From positions 62,001-126,000 of the forward strand of contig NZ_JAHZST010000004.1 in the NCBI RefSeq assembly GCF_019457885.1: a DNA stretch of 64,000 bases, read 5' to 3'. Source of the DNA: Shewanella nanhaiensis (GTDB lineage: Bacteria; Pseudomonadota; Gammaproteobacteria; Enterobacterales; Shewanellaceae). Shown piece after piece: positions 1 through 9,914 of this stretch. The notes under the pieces were generated by a model, which ran no database searches, was not told the DNA's origin, and worked only from the letters and a program-made list of their open reading frames with translations. Each line of letters opens with the position of its first letter. The stretch's first letter is position 1. The translations under genes were made by a program, and so were the position numbers.

Positions 1-344
1 TAGGGTAAGTTACCAAACACCTTCATCTGACGACCCTCTTCAACTAGTTGACTAAAGTCAAATTGAAGTGCGTCACCTTGATGGATATCAAGCTTATCCT
101 TTAGGGTTGGGTGTTCTTGAAGACGTGCAACCAGATCTTTATCCAGCTCGACTACCGTAAGCTTATCGATAGCATTAGCTACCGGCTCAGTTAAGGCGGC
201 CAGACCCGGACCAATCTCTACCATCACATGATCGTTGTCGGGAGAGATAGCTCCAACAATACGATTGATAACATTGTGATCGGTCAAGAAGTTTTGTCCG
301 AAGCGTTTTCTGGCCGTGTGGCCCAAGTGTACTTTATTACTCAT
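1..344 (-). CDS. rsmA: 16S rRNA dimethyladenosine transferase RsmA (KsgA), partial
   Basis: N-terminal 114 or so codons of the enzyme that dimethylates two adjacent adenines near the 3' end of 16S rRNA using S-adenosylmethionine; the rest lies beyond base 1. The translated start ([20 protein letters not shown]) has the family signature RKRFGQNFL, followed by the SAM-binding motif [14 protein letters not shown] and, at the very edge, the FGNLPY catalytic motif. The ATG is at 342-344, 11 bases after the pdxA stop, so it is probably read as one transcript with surA and pdxA, the usual gammaproteobacterial order. No sign of damage in the visible part. Confidence 0.95.
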   Translation of the reverse strand, partial: MSNKVHLGHTARKRFGQNFLTDHNVINRIVGAISPDNDHVMVEIGPGLAALTEPVANAIDKLTVVELDKDLVARLQEHPTLKDKLDIHQGDALQFDFSQLVEEGRQMKVFGNLP

Positions 345-355
345 TACTTTTTTTA

Positions 356-1342
356 CTACTCAGCTTTTGCTGCCAAATCTATGGCTTTATTTAGTGCGCA
401 GACAAAACTACCTATGTCTGCTTTACCGGTTCCGGCGAGTTCAAGGGCTGTACCGTGATCCACTGAAGTACGGATATAGGGAAGCCCCAATGTGATGTTC
501 ACTGAGCTGCCAAATCCTTGAGACTTAAGAACTGGGAGGCCTTGATCATGATACATCGCCAGTATGACATCTGCGTCATTTAAGTACTTGCTTTGGAATA
601 TGGTGTCTGCGGGCAGTGGGCCTACTAAGCTTATACCTTCAGCACGCAACTCCTCTAAAGCCGGGATAATGGTGTCTATCTCTTCCCGACCTAAGTGTCC
701 ATCTTCGCCTGCATGAGGGTTAAGGCCACATACATATATCTTGGGCTGTTTGATGGCAAATTTTGTGACAAGATCTGTGTGTAAGATCTTGATGATCTGA
801 TGTAGGCGATCCCGAGTGATGGCCTTAGAGACATAGGCCAATGGAATATGGGTTGTAACTAATGCAACCTGCAAACCCGGCGCTGCTAGCATCATGACCA
901 CATCTTGGCAGTTTGCTTGATTGGCAAAAAACTCGGTATGTCCGCTAAAGGGGATACCGGATTGGTTGATGATCCCTTTATGGACAGGCCCTGTTACTAC
1001 AGCATCAAACTCACCGTTCATATTCTTTTCGCCAGCATAGCCAAGAGTTTGTACTACATAGGCGCTGTTCTGCTCATCGAGTTTGCCGCATTGGGCTTCT
1101 GTTTTGAGAGAAAAGGGCGCAAGTGTCAAGGTGCCAGCTTCTTGGGCTTTCGGCTCAAGGCTAGGTTGGTATGGTTTAAGTTGCAGCGGTAGGCCGAGCA
1201 TTTTAGCTCTGGAAGCTAAAAGTTCAGGATCCGCACAAACAACAAGCTCAGCAGGCCAAGCCTGCTGAGCGAGTTGGATAACTAAATCTGGACCAATCCC
1301 AGCGGGTTCGCCTGGGGTGATGGCTATTCGTTTAGTCGTCAA
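356..1342 (-). CDS. pdxA: 4-hydroxythreonine-4-phosphate dehydrogenase PdxA
   Basis: NAD-dependent enzyme of the DXP-dependent pyridoxal phosphate pathway, oxidising 4-phosphohydroxy-L-threonine. 328 residues, the usual length. Seen in the sequence: N-terminal [22 protein letters not shown], the metal-ligand region [19 protein letters not shown] and MYHDQGL. The most likely start is TTG at 1340-1342, with GAGG nine bases upstream; no in-frame ATG precedes the conserved N-terminus, and an ATT one base upstream is out of frame. It lies between surA and rsmA in the classical operon. Function is secure; only the start codon is uncertain. Confidence 0.96.
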   Translation of the reverse strand: MTTKRIAITPGEPAGIGPDLVIQLAQQAWPAELVVCADPELLASRAKMLGLPLQLKPYQPSLEPKAQEAGTLTLAPFSLKTEAQCGKLDEQNSAYVVQTLGYAGEKNMNGEFDAVVTGPVHKGIINQSGIPFSGHTEFFANQANCQDVVMMLAAPGLQVALVTTHIPLAYVSKAITRDRLHQIIKILHTDLVTKFAIKQPKIYVCGLNPHAGEDGHLGREEIDTIIPALEELRAEGISLVGPLPADTIFQSKYLNDADVILAMYHDQGLPVLKSQGFGSSVNITLGLPYIRTSVDHGTALELAGTGKADIGSFVCALNKAIDLAAKAE

Positions 1343-1421
1343 TATATTTAGCCTCGATTAAAAAAGGTTCGAACGTAAGTTAACTCTGCAGCTAATAGTA
1401 ACAGTTTTAGGCGTTACTTGT

Positions 1422-2726
1422 TTAACCTCGGTTATTCTCTGGTTCGAAAACCTCGATGTAGGCTTCAGATCTCATCTCGTCAAGCCAATTCTGTAGCTCT
1501 TCGTTAAACTTACGACGGAAGATGAGCTGATGTGCTCTATTCGTATTAAACTTATCGGTTGCGTCCGTTTTACGGCGCTCTTCAAGCTGCACTATATGCC
1601 AACCATGACTTGAACGGAAGGGCTCACTGATCTCATTAAGCTCAAGTGCATTTAATGTTTGTGCGAATGCAGGAACATAGACGCTTGGATCTGCCCAGCC
1701 TAGTTCACCACCTTTTGCCCCTGAACCAGGATCTTCAGAGTATTGGCGTGCCAGTGCTGCAAAGTCAGCATCGCCGGCGCGGATCTCTTTAACAAACTTA
1801 TCTAGCATGGCTTTAGCGCGTTCTTCCGATAGGATAGGAGAGGGCTTGATCAAGATATGTCTTGAGCGAACTTCATCTATCTCTTTGGTCTGCAGGCCAC
1901 GAGCATCTAGAACTTTGATGATGTGGAAACCTGCACCACTTCTGATGGGGCCTATCACGTCACCTGGTTTCGCGTTGCCTAGTACCTCAGCAAATAGCGT
2001 TGGCATCTCATTGACGTTCATATAATCCCAAACACCACCTTCTAGCGCTTTGGGGCCAGATGATGCTGCAATCGCCGTGCGGCGGAAGTCTGCACCATCT
2101 TTAACGCGTTTAAGTACGGTTTCTGCACGTTTACTGGCGCTAGCGAGCTGTTCGCTGTTAGGACTGCTTGGCACTTCGATAAGGATGTGACCAATTTGGA
2201 ACTCAACCTCTTGAAGGCCTTTCTCCTCAATCATCTTAACTAAGCTGTTGATCTCTTGTGGGGAGACTTGGATACGTCGCTGTACCTGAATACGCTGTAT
2301 CTCACCTAAGGTGATCTCTTCACGTAGCTGTTCACGGTATTGATTCCAGCTCATCCCCTCTTCGGCGATCTTTAGCTGCATCTGATCAACAGTTAAGTTT
2401 TGCTCTTTAGCGATATTACCTATGGTTTGATCCAGTTGTAGATCACCAATATGCAGACCAATTCTGTCGGCCATCTGCATCTGCAGACGGGTCATAATTA
2501 AGCGCTCAATGACCTGTGTTCTAAGGGCACTATCAGAGGGTAACGCCTGACCTGCAGCAGTTGCATTCGCCTTAACGGTTTTGATCATGCCAGTGATTTC
2601 ACTCTCTAGCAGAATACCTTCGTTAATCTGTACTGATACACGATCGAGTGGGGCGGTTTGCGCTTGTACTGTGTGGCTAGCAGCCAAAGCAAGAAAAGCA
2701 AAAATTAAATGTTTACACGGTTTCAT
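1422..2726 (-). CDS. surA: Periplasmic chaperone / peptidyl-prolyl isomerase SurA
   Basis: Chaperone that carries unfolded outer-membrane proteins, including LptD, across the periplasm. 434 residues from ATG 2724-2726, which has AAGGA upstream and directly precedes a signal peptide ending near VQAQ; a longer open frame upstream would spoil the signal peptide. After the N-terminal chaperone domain there are two parvulin domains, about residues 175-280 (IGHILIEV ... GFHIIKV) and 285-390 (SRHILIKP ... HGWHIVQL), then the C-terminal helix. It sits between lptD and pdxA; coexpression with lptD fits its role in LptD folding. Confidence 0.96.
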   Translation of the reverse strand: MKPCKHLIFAFLALAASHTVQAQTAPLDRVSVQINEGILLESEITGMIKTVKANATAAGQALPSDSALRTQVIERLIMTRLQMQMADRIGLHIGDLQLDQTIGNIAKEQNLTVDQMQLKIAEEGMSWNQYREQLREEITLGEIQRIQVQRRIQVSPQEINSLVKMIEEKGLQEVEFQIGHILIEVPSSPNSEQLASASKRAETVLKRVKDGADFRRTAIAASSGPKALEGGVWDYMNVNEMPTLFAEVLGNAKPGDVIGPIRSGAGFHIIKVLDARGLQTKEIDEVRSRHILIKPSPILSEERAKAMLDKFVKEIRAGDADFAALARQYSEDPGSGAKGGELGWADPSVYVPAFAQTLNALELNEISEPFRSSHGWHIVQLEERRKTDATDKFNTNRAHQLIFRRKFNEELQNWLDEMRSEAYIEVFEPENNRG

Positions 2727-2875
2727 CCACAAAAATCCTTGGCATATTAATGTCAGGTGCGACGCCAAATGGCGCCGACTTGATTCTATTATCATGGTTG
2801 GACTCTAAGACCAACGCATGGTTCATCAAAAATAAACTTATTTCGCCCCAGTGGGAAGAAAGCCCATTGAAATCA

Positions 2876-5197
2876 CTAGTTCTTCAAATAAAGTGGTTTA
2901 CGGTAATTGAACAGACCATCGTCAAGCATATCTGATACACCTAACGGACCTGAACCACCGAGCCCTTTTATCACGAAATTCAGGTATAGACCGCTTTCAA
3001 AAAGTTCACGGTTATCCTGAACTGGGTTAAAGTCATCTTCGTAATTAGTTTTAATTCGGTAATGATAACTTAAACGCACTGCCCAGCAACAAGATTCATA
3101 TTGAAAGCCTGTATAGGTCTCTACACTACGGCTTTCGTTAAGATCATAATACCAATTACCCACTAAGTACCAATTGTCGTTGATTGGCCAAGCCGCTCGC
3201 ATACCTGTTTGAGAGATATTGACTGATTCATTAGTATTGGTATTCAACAGATCTGGGACATATCGATAGCTAAACTGAAGTAACTTATTGGCACCAGGCC
3301 TAAAGTCGAGTGTGACTTCACTCTTTTTATTGTCACTTTGCTTAGTATCATACTGAATTGCGCCGCTCATATACCAGTCTTTGTATAACTTAGTGCTTAG
3401 CTCTGCAGCCAATACTGAGTTGGAGGTATTTTCTTGAGTTAAGTTATTGTTGGGATTAATTGGATCGCTAATCCCTACCTTACTGTCTTCTAAGTAATAG
3501 ATCTGACCAAGACTAAATCTAAATGTTTCAACGTTATGCTCATCGAATAAGCGGGTGGTCAATCCTAAAGTGAACTGGTTAGCGTCGGCAATTCTGTCGA
3601 TACCGGAAAAACGTCGGTCGCGGAACAGGCCAAAGTAATCTTCCTGTATCTTAGCTGTATCATAGATACCTATGTCATCTTGATCTTCATAGCCTACATA
3701 GAGGTATTGGAACTGAGGCTCTAAGGTTTGACGGTAGTTCTCATTAAAATAGTTGGTGAAACGTTCAAAGTTGATCTGACCGTGTAGGCGTACCTGAGGT
3801 AAGGTTCGGCTTACGCTGCTGGCCAGATCTTTGTTAGCCTCAAATCCATTATCGTTTTGCCAATAATAGGTTTGAAGTAACTTTACTTCACTGGTGAGAG
3901 AACCTGCTGGACCATGTATTGGGTATGAGACGGTAGGCTCAATGTGTAAACGAGTGGCGGTGGAGTACTCATTATCATCGTGCTCAAAATTACTGACTTC
4001 ACTGAGTAAGGAGAAATCTAAACCGTTCCAAAAGTCTGGGGCGCGGTAGTTTAGCCCTACTTGCGGCATCACCTGATAGGGTTTCTCCTCTTCACCCAGT
4101 ACCTTAATATCTTGTACTCGCGCGGTGAAATCCCAATTTTGCTCAAAATAACTGATCTCACCAATACGAGACATCTGATTATCTGTGGCCCGCTGAACTT
4201 CTGAATTAAGATCGTTGAAATAGTTGTTATCTGACACATCGGTGAAGTTAGCTAATACTCGCCAGTTTTCATTAATCGCGCCTCTGTGTTCCCAGTGGTA
4301 GAGGTAGCGATCTTGTGAGTCCGATAACATATTATCATTGCCGAGATACTCGACATTAACTTGGCCCTGTTGAGCATCACCCGCTAGATAGCGAAAATCA
4401 CTCTTAAGGAACAATCCCCTCGATGACATATAGTGTGGCGTCAGGGTGAGATCATACTCTGGTGATATATTCCAGTAGTAGGGGGTTGCGACCTCGACAC
4501 CATTGGTGGTGCTGGTGCTTAAAAGTGGGAAAAGGAAACCTGATTTACGTTTATCGGACACAGGTATTGTCATATAGGGAATATAAAATACGGGTACATC
4601 ACCGATTCGTAACTTCGCATCCCATAACTCTCCCCACTCTTCAGTGCTATCAATCTTGATCGTTTCAGCTTCAAGTAACCAAGAGGTATCGCCGGGAGGA
4701 CAGGTGGTAAAATTGGTTTTTGTCAGGTGAAGATTGTTATCTGGGGTGATCTCTAATTTTTCTGCATCACCATGGATCTGCTGCCCGTGCAGCCAATACT
4801 GTGCTCCCCAAAGGGATGCACTATTGTTACGCATCTCTGCCACAAGAGAGTCTGCAGTGATGGTGATCATCTGATCTTGGAAGACGAGATTGCCATTGGC
4901 ATCAAGTCGCTCTTCACCTTGATCTAAAATCGCTTCATCAGCAGCAATATGACGGCCGCCTTGGCTAAATGACACATCGCCATTAAACCTTGCTTGCTTG
5001 CCCATCTCAGCTTCTGAGCGGTTGGAGATGATCTGGATCTCCTGCTGGGCGATTTCGGTTTCATCACTGTCTGAAATTGCAGGGCGAGGAACCGGAGGCT
5101 CGACAATACACTGCATATTTGCATCAGGCGTGGTGGGTTCTTCAGCCAAGACCAATTGGGGAAGTAGGCTTAGTGCCAATAAGTAACGGATCTGCAT
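2876..5197 (-). CDS. lptD: LPS-assembly protein LptD
   Basis: Outer-membrane translocon that inserts lipopolysaccharide into the outer leaflet together with LptE. 773 residues from ATG 5195-5197: signal peptide ending near VLAEE, an OstA-type jellyroll domain (about residues 55-160), then a large beta-barrel. The four cysteines that form the maturation disulfides in E. coli LptD all have counterparts here: MQCIVEP near the N-terminus, TTCPPGD, and the adjacent pair in YESCCW near the C-terminus. The reading frame extends 12 codons upstream to a TTG; the ATG was preferred because it starts a normal signal peptide, although its RBS is weak. First gene of the lptD-surA-pdxA-rsmA group. Confidence 0.95.
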   Translation of the reverse strand: MQIRYLLALSLLPQLVLAEEPTTPDANMQCIVEPPVPRPAISDSDETEIAQQEIQIISNRSEAEMGKQARFNGDVSFSQGGRHIAADEAILDQGEERLDANGNLVFQDQMITITADSLVAEMRNNSASLWGAQYWLHGQQIHGDAEKLEITPDNNLHLTKTNFTTCPPGDTSWLLEAETIKIDSTEEWGELWDAKLRIGDVPVFYIPYMTIPVSDKRKSGFLFPLLSTSTTNGVEVATPYYWNISPEYDLTLTPHYMSSRGLFLKSDFRYLAGDAQQGQVNVEYLGNDNMLSDSQDRYLYHWEHRGAINENWRVLANFTDVSDNNYFNDLNSEVQRATDNQMSRIGEISYFEQNWDFTARVQDIKVLGEEEKPYQVMPQVGLNYRAPDFWNGLDFSLLSEVSNFEHDDNEYSTATRLHIEPTVSYPIHGPAGSLTSEVKLLQTYYWQNDNGFEANKDLASSVSRTLPQVRLHGQINFERFTNYFNENYRQTLEPQFQYLYVGYEDQDDIGIYDTAKIQEDYFGLFRDRRFSGIDRIADANQFTLGLTTRLFDEHNVETFRFSLGQIYYLEDSKVGISDPINPNNNLTQENTSNSVLAAELSTKLYKDWYMSGAIQYDTKQSDNKKSEVTLDFRPGANKLLQFSYRYVPDLLNTNTNESVNISQTGMRAAWPINDNWYLVGNWYYDLNESRSVETYTGFQYESCCWAVRLSYHYRIKTNYEDDFNPVQDNRELFESGLYLNFVIKGLGGSGPLGVSDMLDDGLFNYRKPLYLKN

Positions 5198-5292
5198 CTT
5201 AAGTCGTTTAATATGATTTCTTAGTCTGGACAATAATAAGTGGGGATAAATGTTGCCATTTTAGGCAACTCAGCTAAATATCAACAATGAGC

Positions 5293-5322
5293 TTATTAGC
5301 TGATTCCATTTTGCTTTATAAT
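5293..5322 (+). promoter_or_regulatory. Probable sigma-70 promoter of amgK-murU
   Basis: A perfect TATAAT lies at 5317-5322, 34 bases before the preferred amgK start, with a weak TTATTA-like -35 around 5293-5298 (18-base spacer). It is the only good -10 hexamer in the short divergent region between lptD and amgK. No transcription data; called from sequence. Confidence 0.5.
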
Positions 5323-5329
5323 AAAGCAA
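5311..5329. promoter_or_regulatory. Perfect 9-bp inverted repeat over the amgK -10 box
   Basis: TTGCTTTAT-A-ATAAAGCAA: two perfect 9-base arms around one central base, overlapping the -10 hexamer. It could be an operator. As RNA it could also form a weak 7-bp AT-rich hairpin followed by five T, but no plus-strand gene ends here, so a terminator is less likely. Confidence 0.4.
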
Positions 5330-5356
5330 TTTTTACATAAGAGCCATGAGGTGCCC

Positions 5357-6355
5357 TTGTCAGATCTTAGATTTCTTGCGTTAAATGCATGGCTAAAGCA
5401 AATTTTCGACGCAGATGTTACGCCTACTCTTATCTCTGGGGATGCCAGCTTTAGGCGATATTTTCGTGTCCAGCATAAAGATATATCTTATATTGTGATG
5501 GACTCTCCTCCAGAATTGATCAAAGTTCTCCCCTTTGTAAACTTAGCCTGCGCCTATTCAGATAAAGGCGTCGATGTTCCACAAGTGATTGAAGTTAATG
5601 CTGAAGACGGTTTCTTGTTGTTGAGTGACTTAGGCGATATTCAGTTACTGTCGGTATTAAATAGTGACAATGTATACGCTTACTATCGTGACGCCTTAAG
5701 ACTCTTAGATAAAGTGAGCCTCGTTATCGATAATGGTGAAAGCGCATTGCCTTTATACGATGCCGCTTTTGTTCAACTGGAATTAGATATTTTTTCTGAT
5801 TGGTTGATAAAACGTCATCTTGTAATAGAACTGGATGAAAAGACTCAAAATATGCTGAGGACAACATTTTCCTGTTTGATAGAGAATGTAGAAGCTCAGC
5901 CTAAAGTTGGTATGCATCGAGATTATCATAGTCGCAATTTGATGCTGCAAAATGATCAGCTGAAAGTGATCGATTTTCAAGATGCCGTGCTTGGGCCTGT
6001 GACTTATGATGCGGTTTCTCTGCTGCGTGACTGTTATGTTCGTTGGCCTGATGCTCTGGTTGAGCAGTTAATGACGCAACATTTTGAGCAAGTTCAATCC
6101 AGTGGCCAGCTCGATAAAAGTGTGACACTAGCGACCTATACTCGCTGGTTTGATTTGATGGGGTTGCAGCGGCATATCAAGGCCGCCGGTATTTTTTCCC
6201 GTCTTAAATATCGAGATGACAAGCCTGCTTATATGGCTGATATTCCTTTGACTCTTGAGTATATTCGGGATATATCAGCTCGTTATCCAGAGCTAGAGAC
6301 CTTTAGTGCCTGGATAGCAGACTCTATTATTCCCGCTGTTGAGGCCAAGTTATGA
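5357..6355 (+). CDS. amgK: Anomeric N-acetylmuramate / N-acetylglucosamine kinase AmgK
   Basis: Phosphotransferase-fold kinase that phosphorylates MurNAc at C1 during peptidoglycan recycling, feeding MurU. 332 residues from TTG 5357, preceded by GAGG at five bases; a GTG six bases earlier (5351) is the alternative. The kinase catalytic loop is visible near residues 180-200: MHRDYHSRNL with the HxD base and Asn, followed by IDFQDA, the metal-binding Asp. Its stop overlaps the murU start (ATGA), so the two are translationally coupled. The amgK-murU pair beside lptD is also known from Pseudomonas, where it bypasses de novo UDP-MurNAc synthesis and gives fosfomycin tolerance. Confidence 0.88.
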   Translation: MSDLRFLALNAWLKQIFDADVTPTLISGDASFRRYFRVQHKDISYIVMDSPPELIKVLPFVNLACAYSDKGVDVPQVIEVNAEDGFLLLSDLGDIQLLSVLNSDNVYAYYRDALRLLDKVSLVIDNGESALPLYDAAFVQLELDIFSDWLIKRHLVIELDEKTQNMLRTTFSCLIENVEAQPKVGMHRDYHSRNLMLQNDQLKVIDFQDAVLGPVTYDAVSLLRDCYVRWPDALVEQLMTQHFEQVQSSGQLDKSVTLATYTRWFDLMGLQRHIKAAGIFSRLKYRDDKPAYMADIPLTLEYIRDISARYPELETFSAWIADSIIPAVEAKL

Positions 6356-7041
6356 AGGTGATGATATTAGCTGCTGGTCGTGGGGAGAGACTACGTCCAT
6401 TAACGGATAGCTTGCCTAAGCCTTTGGTGTGTGTGGCGGGCAAACCATTGATCGTTTATCACATAGAGCGTCTTGCTAAAGCTGGTTTTAAGGATATTGT
6501 GATTAACCATGCTTGGCTAGGCGAGAAGTTGATTGAGACCTTAGGCGATGGCGGTCGTTGGGGCGTGAATATTCAGTATAGCCATGAAACAACAGCGTTA
6601 GAGACTGGCGGCGGAATTAGGCAAGCCTTACCTCTTCTGGGGAACAAGCCATTTCTGGTGATTAATGGTGATGTGTTTATCGATGCACTTCCCGAGCTGG
6701 AAGAGGGAGATGTTACCCATATGCTCAATGGAAAGTTGGCTCATCTTTGGTTGGTGGATAACCCGAGTCAGCATCCTAAAGGAGATTTCAGTCTGAAAGC
6801 TGGACTAGTAAAGGATAAAACTTTTGATGATGAGGTGACATTGACCTTTTCAGGGATGGGGGTCTATCATCCCTCTCTTTTTGATGAAACACCTGATGCT
6901 GGTTTTCCTCTCGCTCCCTTACTTAGAGAAAAGATGGCGTTAGGAGTTGTGTCCGGAGAGCACTTTCCCGGTTTTTGGTGTGACGTGGGGACTGTGGCGC
7001 GTCTAGAGATGTTAGAGAAGCGCCAACGAGATTTAGGCTAA
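6352..7041 (+). CDS. murU: N-acetylmuramate-1-phosphate uridylyltransferase MurU
   Basis: Nucleotidyltransferase making UDP-MurNAc from MurNAc-1-phosphate and UTP, the second step after AmgK. 229 residues. The N-terminal signature MKVMILAAGRGERLRPLTD (nucleotide loop), PKPLVCVAGKPLI, the metal-binding INGDVF and the C-terminal FWCDVGT are all present. The ATG overlaps the amgK stop by four bases. Short length without a hexapeptide-repeat domain separates it from GlmU and favours MurU over a glucose-1-phosphate transferase; the partner gene supports this. Confidence 0.9.
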   Translation: MKVMILAAGRGERLRPLTDSLPKPLVCVAGKPLIVYHIERLAKAGFKDIVINHAWLGEKLIETLGDGGRWGVNIQYSHETTALETGGGIRQALPLLGNKPFLVINGDVFIDALPELEEGDVTHMLNGKLAHLWLVDNPSQHPKGDFSLKAGLVKDKTFDDEVTLTFSGMGVYHPSLFDETPDAGFPLAPLLREKMALGVVSGEHFPGFWCDVGTVARLEMLEKRQRDLG

Positions 7042-7103
7042 CCTGTTTAGTCCTGTTATTTTCTAGTTTGATTGTCGTTTAATTGGTTATTAAAGGTTTT
7101 TTG

Positions 7104-7883
7104 ATGCGTATTTGGGGTAAGTTTTTTGGCTTCGCTATAGGGTTTATGTTCGGCCGTATTATCGGCGGCGTTATCGGTCTCTGGTTAGGTCACCTGTATG
7201 ATAAAAAAAGTGCCCAATTGAGTGGCATTATCGGTAGTGGCGCGAATCGTCAGACACTGTTTTTTAAGACGACGTTCTCTGTTATGGGCCATGTGGCTAA
7301 AGCTTCTGGGCAGGTGACTGAAACCGATATCCGTATTGCGACCATGTTAATGGATCAGATGCAGCTCAAAGGGGAGGCAAGAGCCGAGGCTCAGGCAGCC
7401 TTTAAAGAGGGCAAAGAGAGTGACTTTGATGTAAAAGCTTGCTTGAAAACCTTCCGCCTTATCTCTATGGGGCGTAAAGAGCTGCTGCAGATGTTTCTTG
7501 AGATCCAGATCCAGACTGCACTGTCTGACGCGAAACTTGACCCTAAAGAGCATGAGATTTTGTTGACCATTGCACAGGAGTTAGGATTCAGCCGTATTCA
7601 ACTCGATGAGTTGCTAAAACGCTGGCAAGCTGAGTTTAATTTTCATCAAGGTGGCAATAACAACCAGACCAGTATTGAAGATGCCTACTCTCTGCTTGGA
7701 TTAACTGAAGCCTCTTCAGATCAAGAGGTTAAGCGTAGCTATCGCAAGCTGATGAATGAACATCATCCAGATAAGCTAGTGGCTAAAGGTCTGCCTCCTG
7801 AGATGATGGAGCTTGCTAAAACTAAGGCGCAAGATATTCAAGCTGCCTATGACAGGGTTAAAACTGATCGAGGTATGCGATAA
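7104..7883 (+). CDS. djlA: Co-chaperone DjlA (membrane-anchored type III J-domain protein)
   Basis: Inner-membrane DnaJ-like protein that stimulates DnaK and in enteric bacteria affects envelope stress signalling. 259 residues from ATG 7104 (AAAGG seven bases upstream; a longer frame from 7083 is unlikely). One glycine-rich transmembrane helix (about residues 5-30), a TerB-like helical domain (about 50-170) and a C-terminal J domain with the essential HPD in EHHPDKL. It follows murU by about 60 bases on the same strand, as in other gammaproteobacteria. Confidence 0.93.
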   Translation: MRIWGKFFGFAIGFMFGRIIGGVIGLWLGHLYDKKSAQLSGIIGSGANRQTLFFKTTFSVMGHVAKASGQVTETDIRIATMLMDQMQLKGEARAEAQAAFKEGKESDFDVKACLKTFRLISMGRKELLQMFLEIQIQTALSDAKLDPKEHEILLTIAQELGFSRIQLDELLKRWQAEFNFHQGGNNNQTSIEDAYSLLGLTEASSDQEVKRSYRKLMNEHHPDKLVAKGLPPEMMELAKTKAQDIQAAYDRVKTDRGMR

Positions 7884-8023
7884 AGTTAAGCTTAGTTTTG
7901 TTATCCTGCTATTTTTATTGAAGAACTCTTTTAAAAGCGTGTATTATTTGGGCATAGAATATACATTCTTTTTTCTAGAATAAAGGCCTGCTCAGGCTGA
8001 TATTTTGATAATGGAGAGGCGAG

Positions 8024-8677
8024 ATGTCTGATATAAAAAAAGCAGGGAATATTCCTACCTCTATGCTGGCAGTGGCTTCTCTTTTGCTTTCAGCTCCCTC
8101 TTTTGCTGAGGTCTATGTCGCTCCGTTTGGGGGATACGGTTTTGGTGCCAGTGAGTTCAATATCAAAAGCTCTGGGGTTGGTAACCTTACCAGCGGTGAA
8201 GAGGGCGAGCTCAAGGTCTCTGAATCGGCGCAATATGGCGTTATGCTAGGTTTTACCACCGCTGATCCTGGTGATATCTATCTACTCTACAGCCACCAGT
8301 CTACCGAATTGAGAACTGGCAGTAATTTTAGCCCCTCTCCTATCACAGATCTGGACCTAGATTATCTGCATCTGGGTGGCTCTCTCTATTTTCCCAAGGG
8401 CGATGTAAAGCCTTATGTTACAGCTAGCGTCGGTTTAACCAGTATGCGCCCCAGTGGTGAATACGCCAATGAGACTCGCTTTTCAATGGGGTTTGGCGTT
8501 GGAGTTGCGTATCAAGTCGCTCCCTCATTCTCTCTATTTGCCGATGCCAGAGGCTATGCCACCTTCATCAGTAGTGACTCGACGCTATTTTGTAATGGGG
8601 GAGACTGTCTCTGGAGCATCAGCTCTGACATCATGTGGCAGGGACAGGTCAATTTAGGCTTAAAATTGACGTTTTAG
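8024..8677 (+). CDS. Outer-membrane beta-barrel protein (opacity / OMP_b-brl type)
   Basis: 217 residues with a signal peptide ending near SFA-EVY and alternating aromatic/polar strands through to the C-terminal KLTF, typical of an 8-stranded barrel ending in Phe. Start ATG 8024 has GGAGAGG upstream. Contains a Cys pair (FCNGGDCLW) in a probable surface loop. No specific ligand or function can be read. It is separated from djlA by 140 bases and probably has its own promoter there. Confidence 0.75.
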   Translation: MSDIKKAGNIPTSMLAVASLLLSAPSFAEVYVAPFGGYGFGASEFNIKSSGVGNLTSGEEGELKVSESAQYGVMLGFTTADPGDIYLLYSHQSTELRTGSNFSPSPITDLDLDYLHLGGSLYFPKGDVKPYVTASVGLTSMRPSGEYANETRFSMGFGVGVAYQVAPSFSLFADARGYATFISSDSTLFCNGGDCLWSISSDIMWQGQVNLGLKLTF

Positions 8678-8704
8678 CGTTAAAAAGCATGAGAGATTAA
8701 CAAG

Positions 8705-9667
8705 ATGAAAATAGTGGTACTCGACGGTCATACCCTTAACCCTGGTGATTTAAGCTGGCGTGGACTCAGTGAGTTGGCTGGTGAAGGTGAGTTTATCTGT
8801 TATGACAGGACTGCTGAGTCAGAGCTATTGAGCCGAGTTCAAGATGCAGAGATAATCTTTACCAATAAAACCCCTCTTAATGCTCAGATGCTTTCTCAAC
8901 TTCCTAAGCTTAGCTATATTGGTGTATTGGCAACGGGCACCAATGTGGTTGATTTAGTCGCTGCTGCTAATAATGGCGTGGCGGTGACGAATGTTCCTAG
9001 TTATGGCCCAGACGCTGTGGCTCAGATGGTATTTGCCCATATTTTTCATCATACACAAGGCGTTGCTTCTCACTATCAAGCGGTTGTTCAAGGGGCGTGG
9101 AGTCAATGCCCTGATTTTTGTTTTACCCTCAACCCATTGCAATCTTTGAAGGGAAAAACCATAGGGCTAATGGGCTATGGAGCCATAGGTCAACAGGTGG
9201 CTAATATTGCACAGGCCTTCGGGATGAAGGTATTAGTGAATACGAGAACACCACTGCATAACTTGCCTGCGGGAGCCATTTGGAGTGAATTGAGCGAGAT
9301 GCTACCTCAGGTGGATATTCTTTCGCTTCACTGCCCTTTGACGCAGGAGACGGATAAGATAGTTAATCGGGCACTACTCAAATCGATGCGCAAAACCGCT
9401 ATTTTAGTCAATACAGCTCGTGGAGGACTCATCGATGAAATGGCTTTGAGTCAGGCGCTAGCCGATGGCGATATCGCCGCTGCTGGAGTGGATGTACTCT
9501 CAACTGAGCCTCCTTTAGATAACAACCCTCTACTGAGCGCCATCAATATCAGTATTACACCTCATAACTCCTGGGCAACACTGGAAGCAAGACAAAACCT
9601 ACTTAATATTGCTGTGAATAATTTGGCAGCCTTCTTGGCTGGCAGAGCAGAAAATCGAGTTAATTAA
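8705..9667 (+). CDS. D-2-hydroxyacid dehydrogenase (glycerate dehydrogenase / hydroxypyruvate reductase type)
   Basis: 320-residue NAD(P)-dependent oxidoreductase. The Rossmann signature GLMGYGAIGQQVA lies near residues 155-167; the catalytic triad is represented by Arg in NTARGGL, Glu in STEPP and His in TPHNSWA. The sequence resembles HprA-like glycerate dehydrogenases more than lactate or phosphoglycerate dehydrogenases (no ACT domain), but the substrate cannot be proved from sequence. Starts 27 bases after the barrel gene stop, so it may be cotranscribed. Confidence 0.85.
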   Translation: MKIVVLDGHTLNPGDLSWRGLSELAGEGEFICYDRTAESELLSRVQDAEIIFTNKTPLNAQMLSQLPKLSYIGVLATGTNVVDLVAAANNGVAVTNVPSYGPDAVAQMVFAHIFHHTQGVASHYQAVVQGAWSQCPDFCFTLNPLQSLKGKTIGLMGYGAIGQQVANIAQAFGMKVLVNTRTPLHNLPAGAIWSELSEMLPQVDILSLHCPLTQETDKIVNRALLKSMRKTAILVNTARGGLIDEMALSQALADGDIAAAGVDVLSTEPPLDNNPLLSAINISITPHNSWATLEARQNLLNIAVNNLAAFLAGRAENRVN

Positions 9668-9914
9668 TCTAGCATGATACCGTTTTGGGTAAGGTAAAGG
9701 GCTTGCCTAATCAGGTTAAGCCTTTTAGCTGATAACTCTCACTGACCAACCTCAACTGCTCCTCTGGCTTAATAATAAATATCTGGTGTTGATAATGTTT
9801 TGTTGCGAGAATGTTTTTGCATTTGTTGTTCAAGCTTATTAACAAAAACAAGGATCTACTTATTGCTAACACCAATCAGTATAAGAAGTTAAAACAGAAC
9901 CTAAGGAGCGAGCT

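Noticed and set aside
5311..5334. Terminator in front of amgK
   Set aside because: AT-rich 7-bp stem with no plus-strand gene upstream; a promoter/operator reading fits better.
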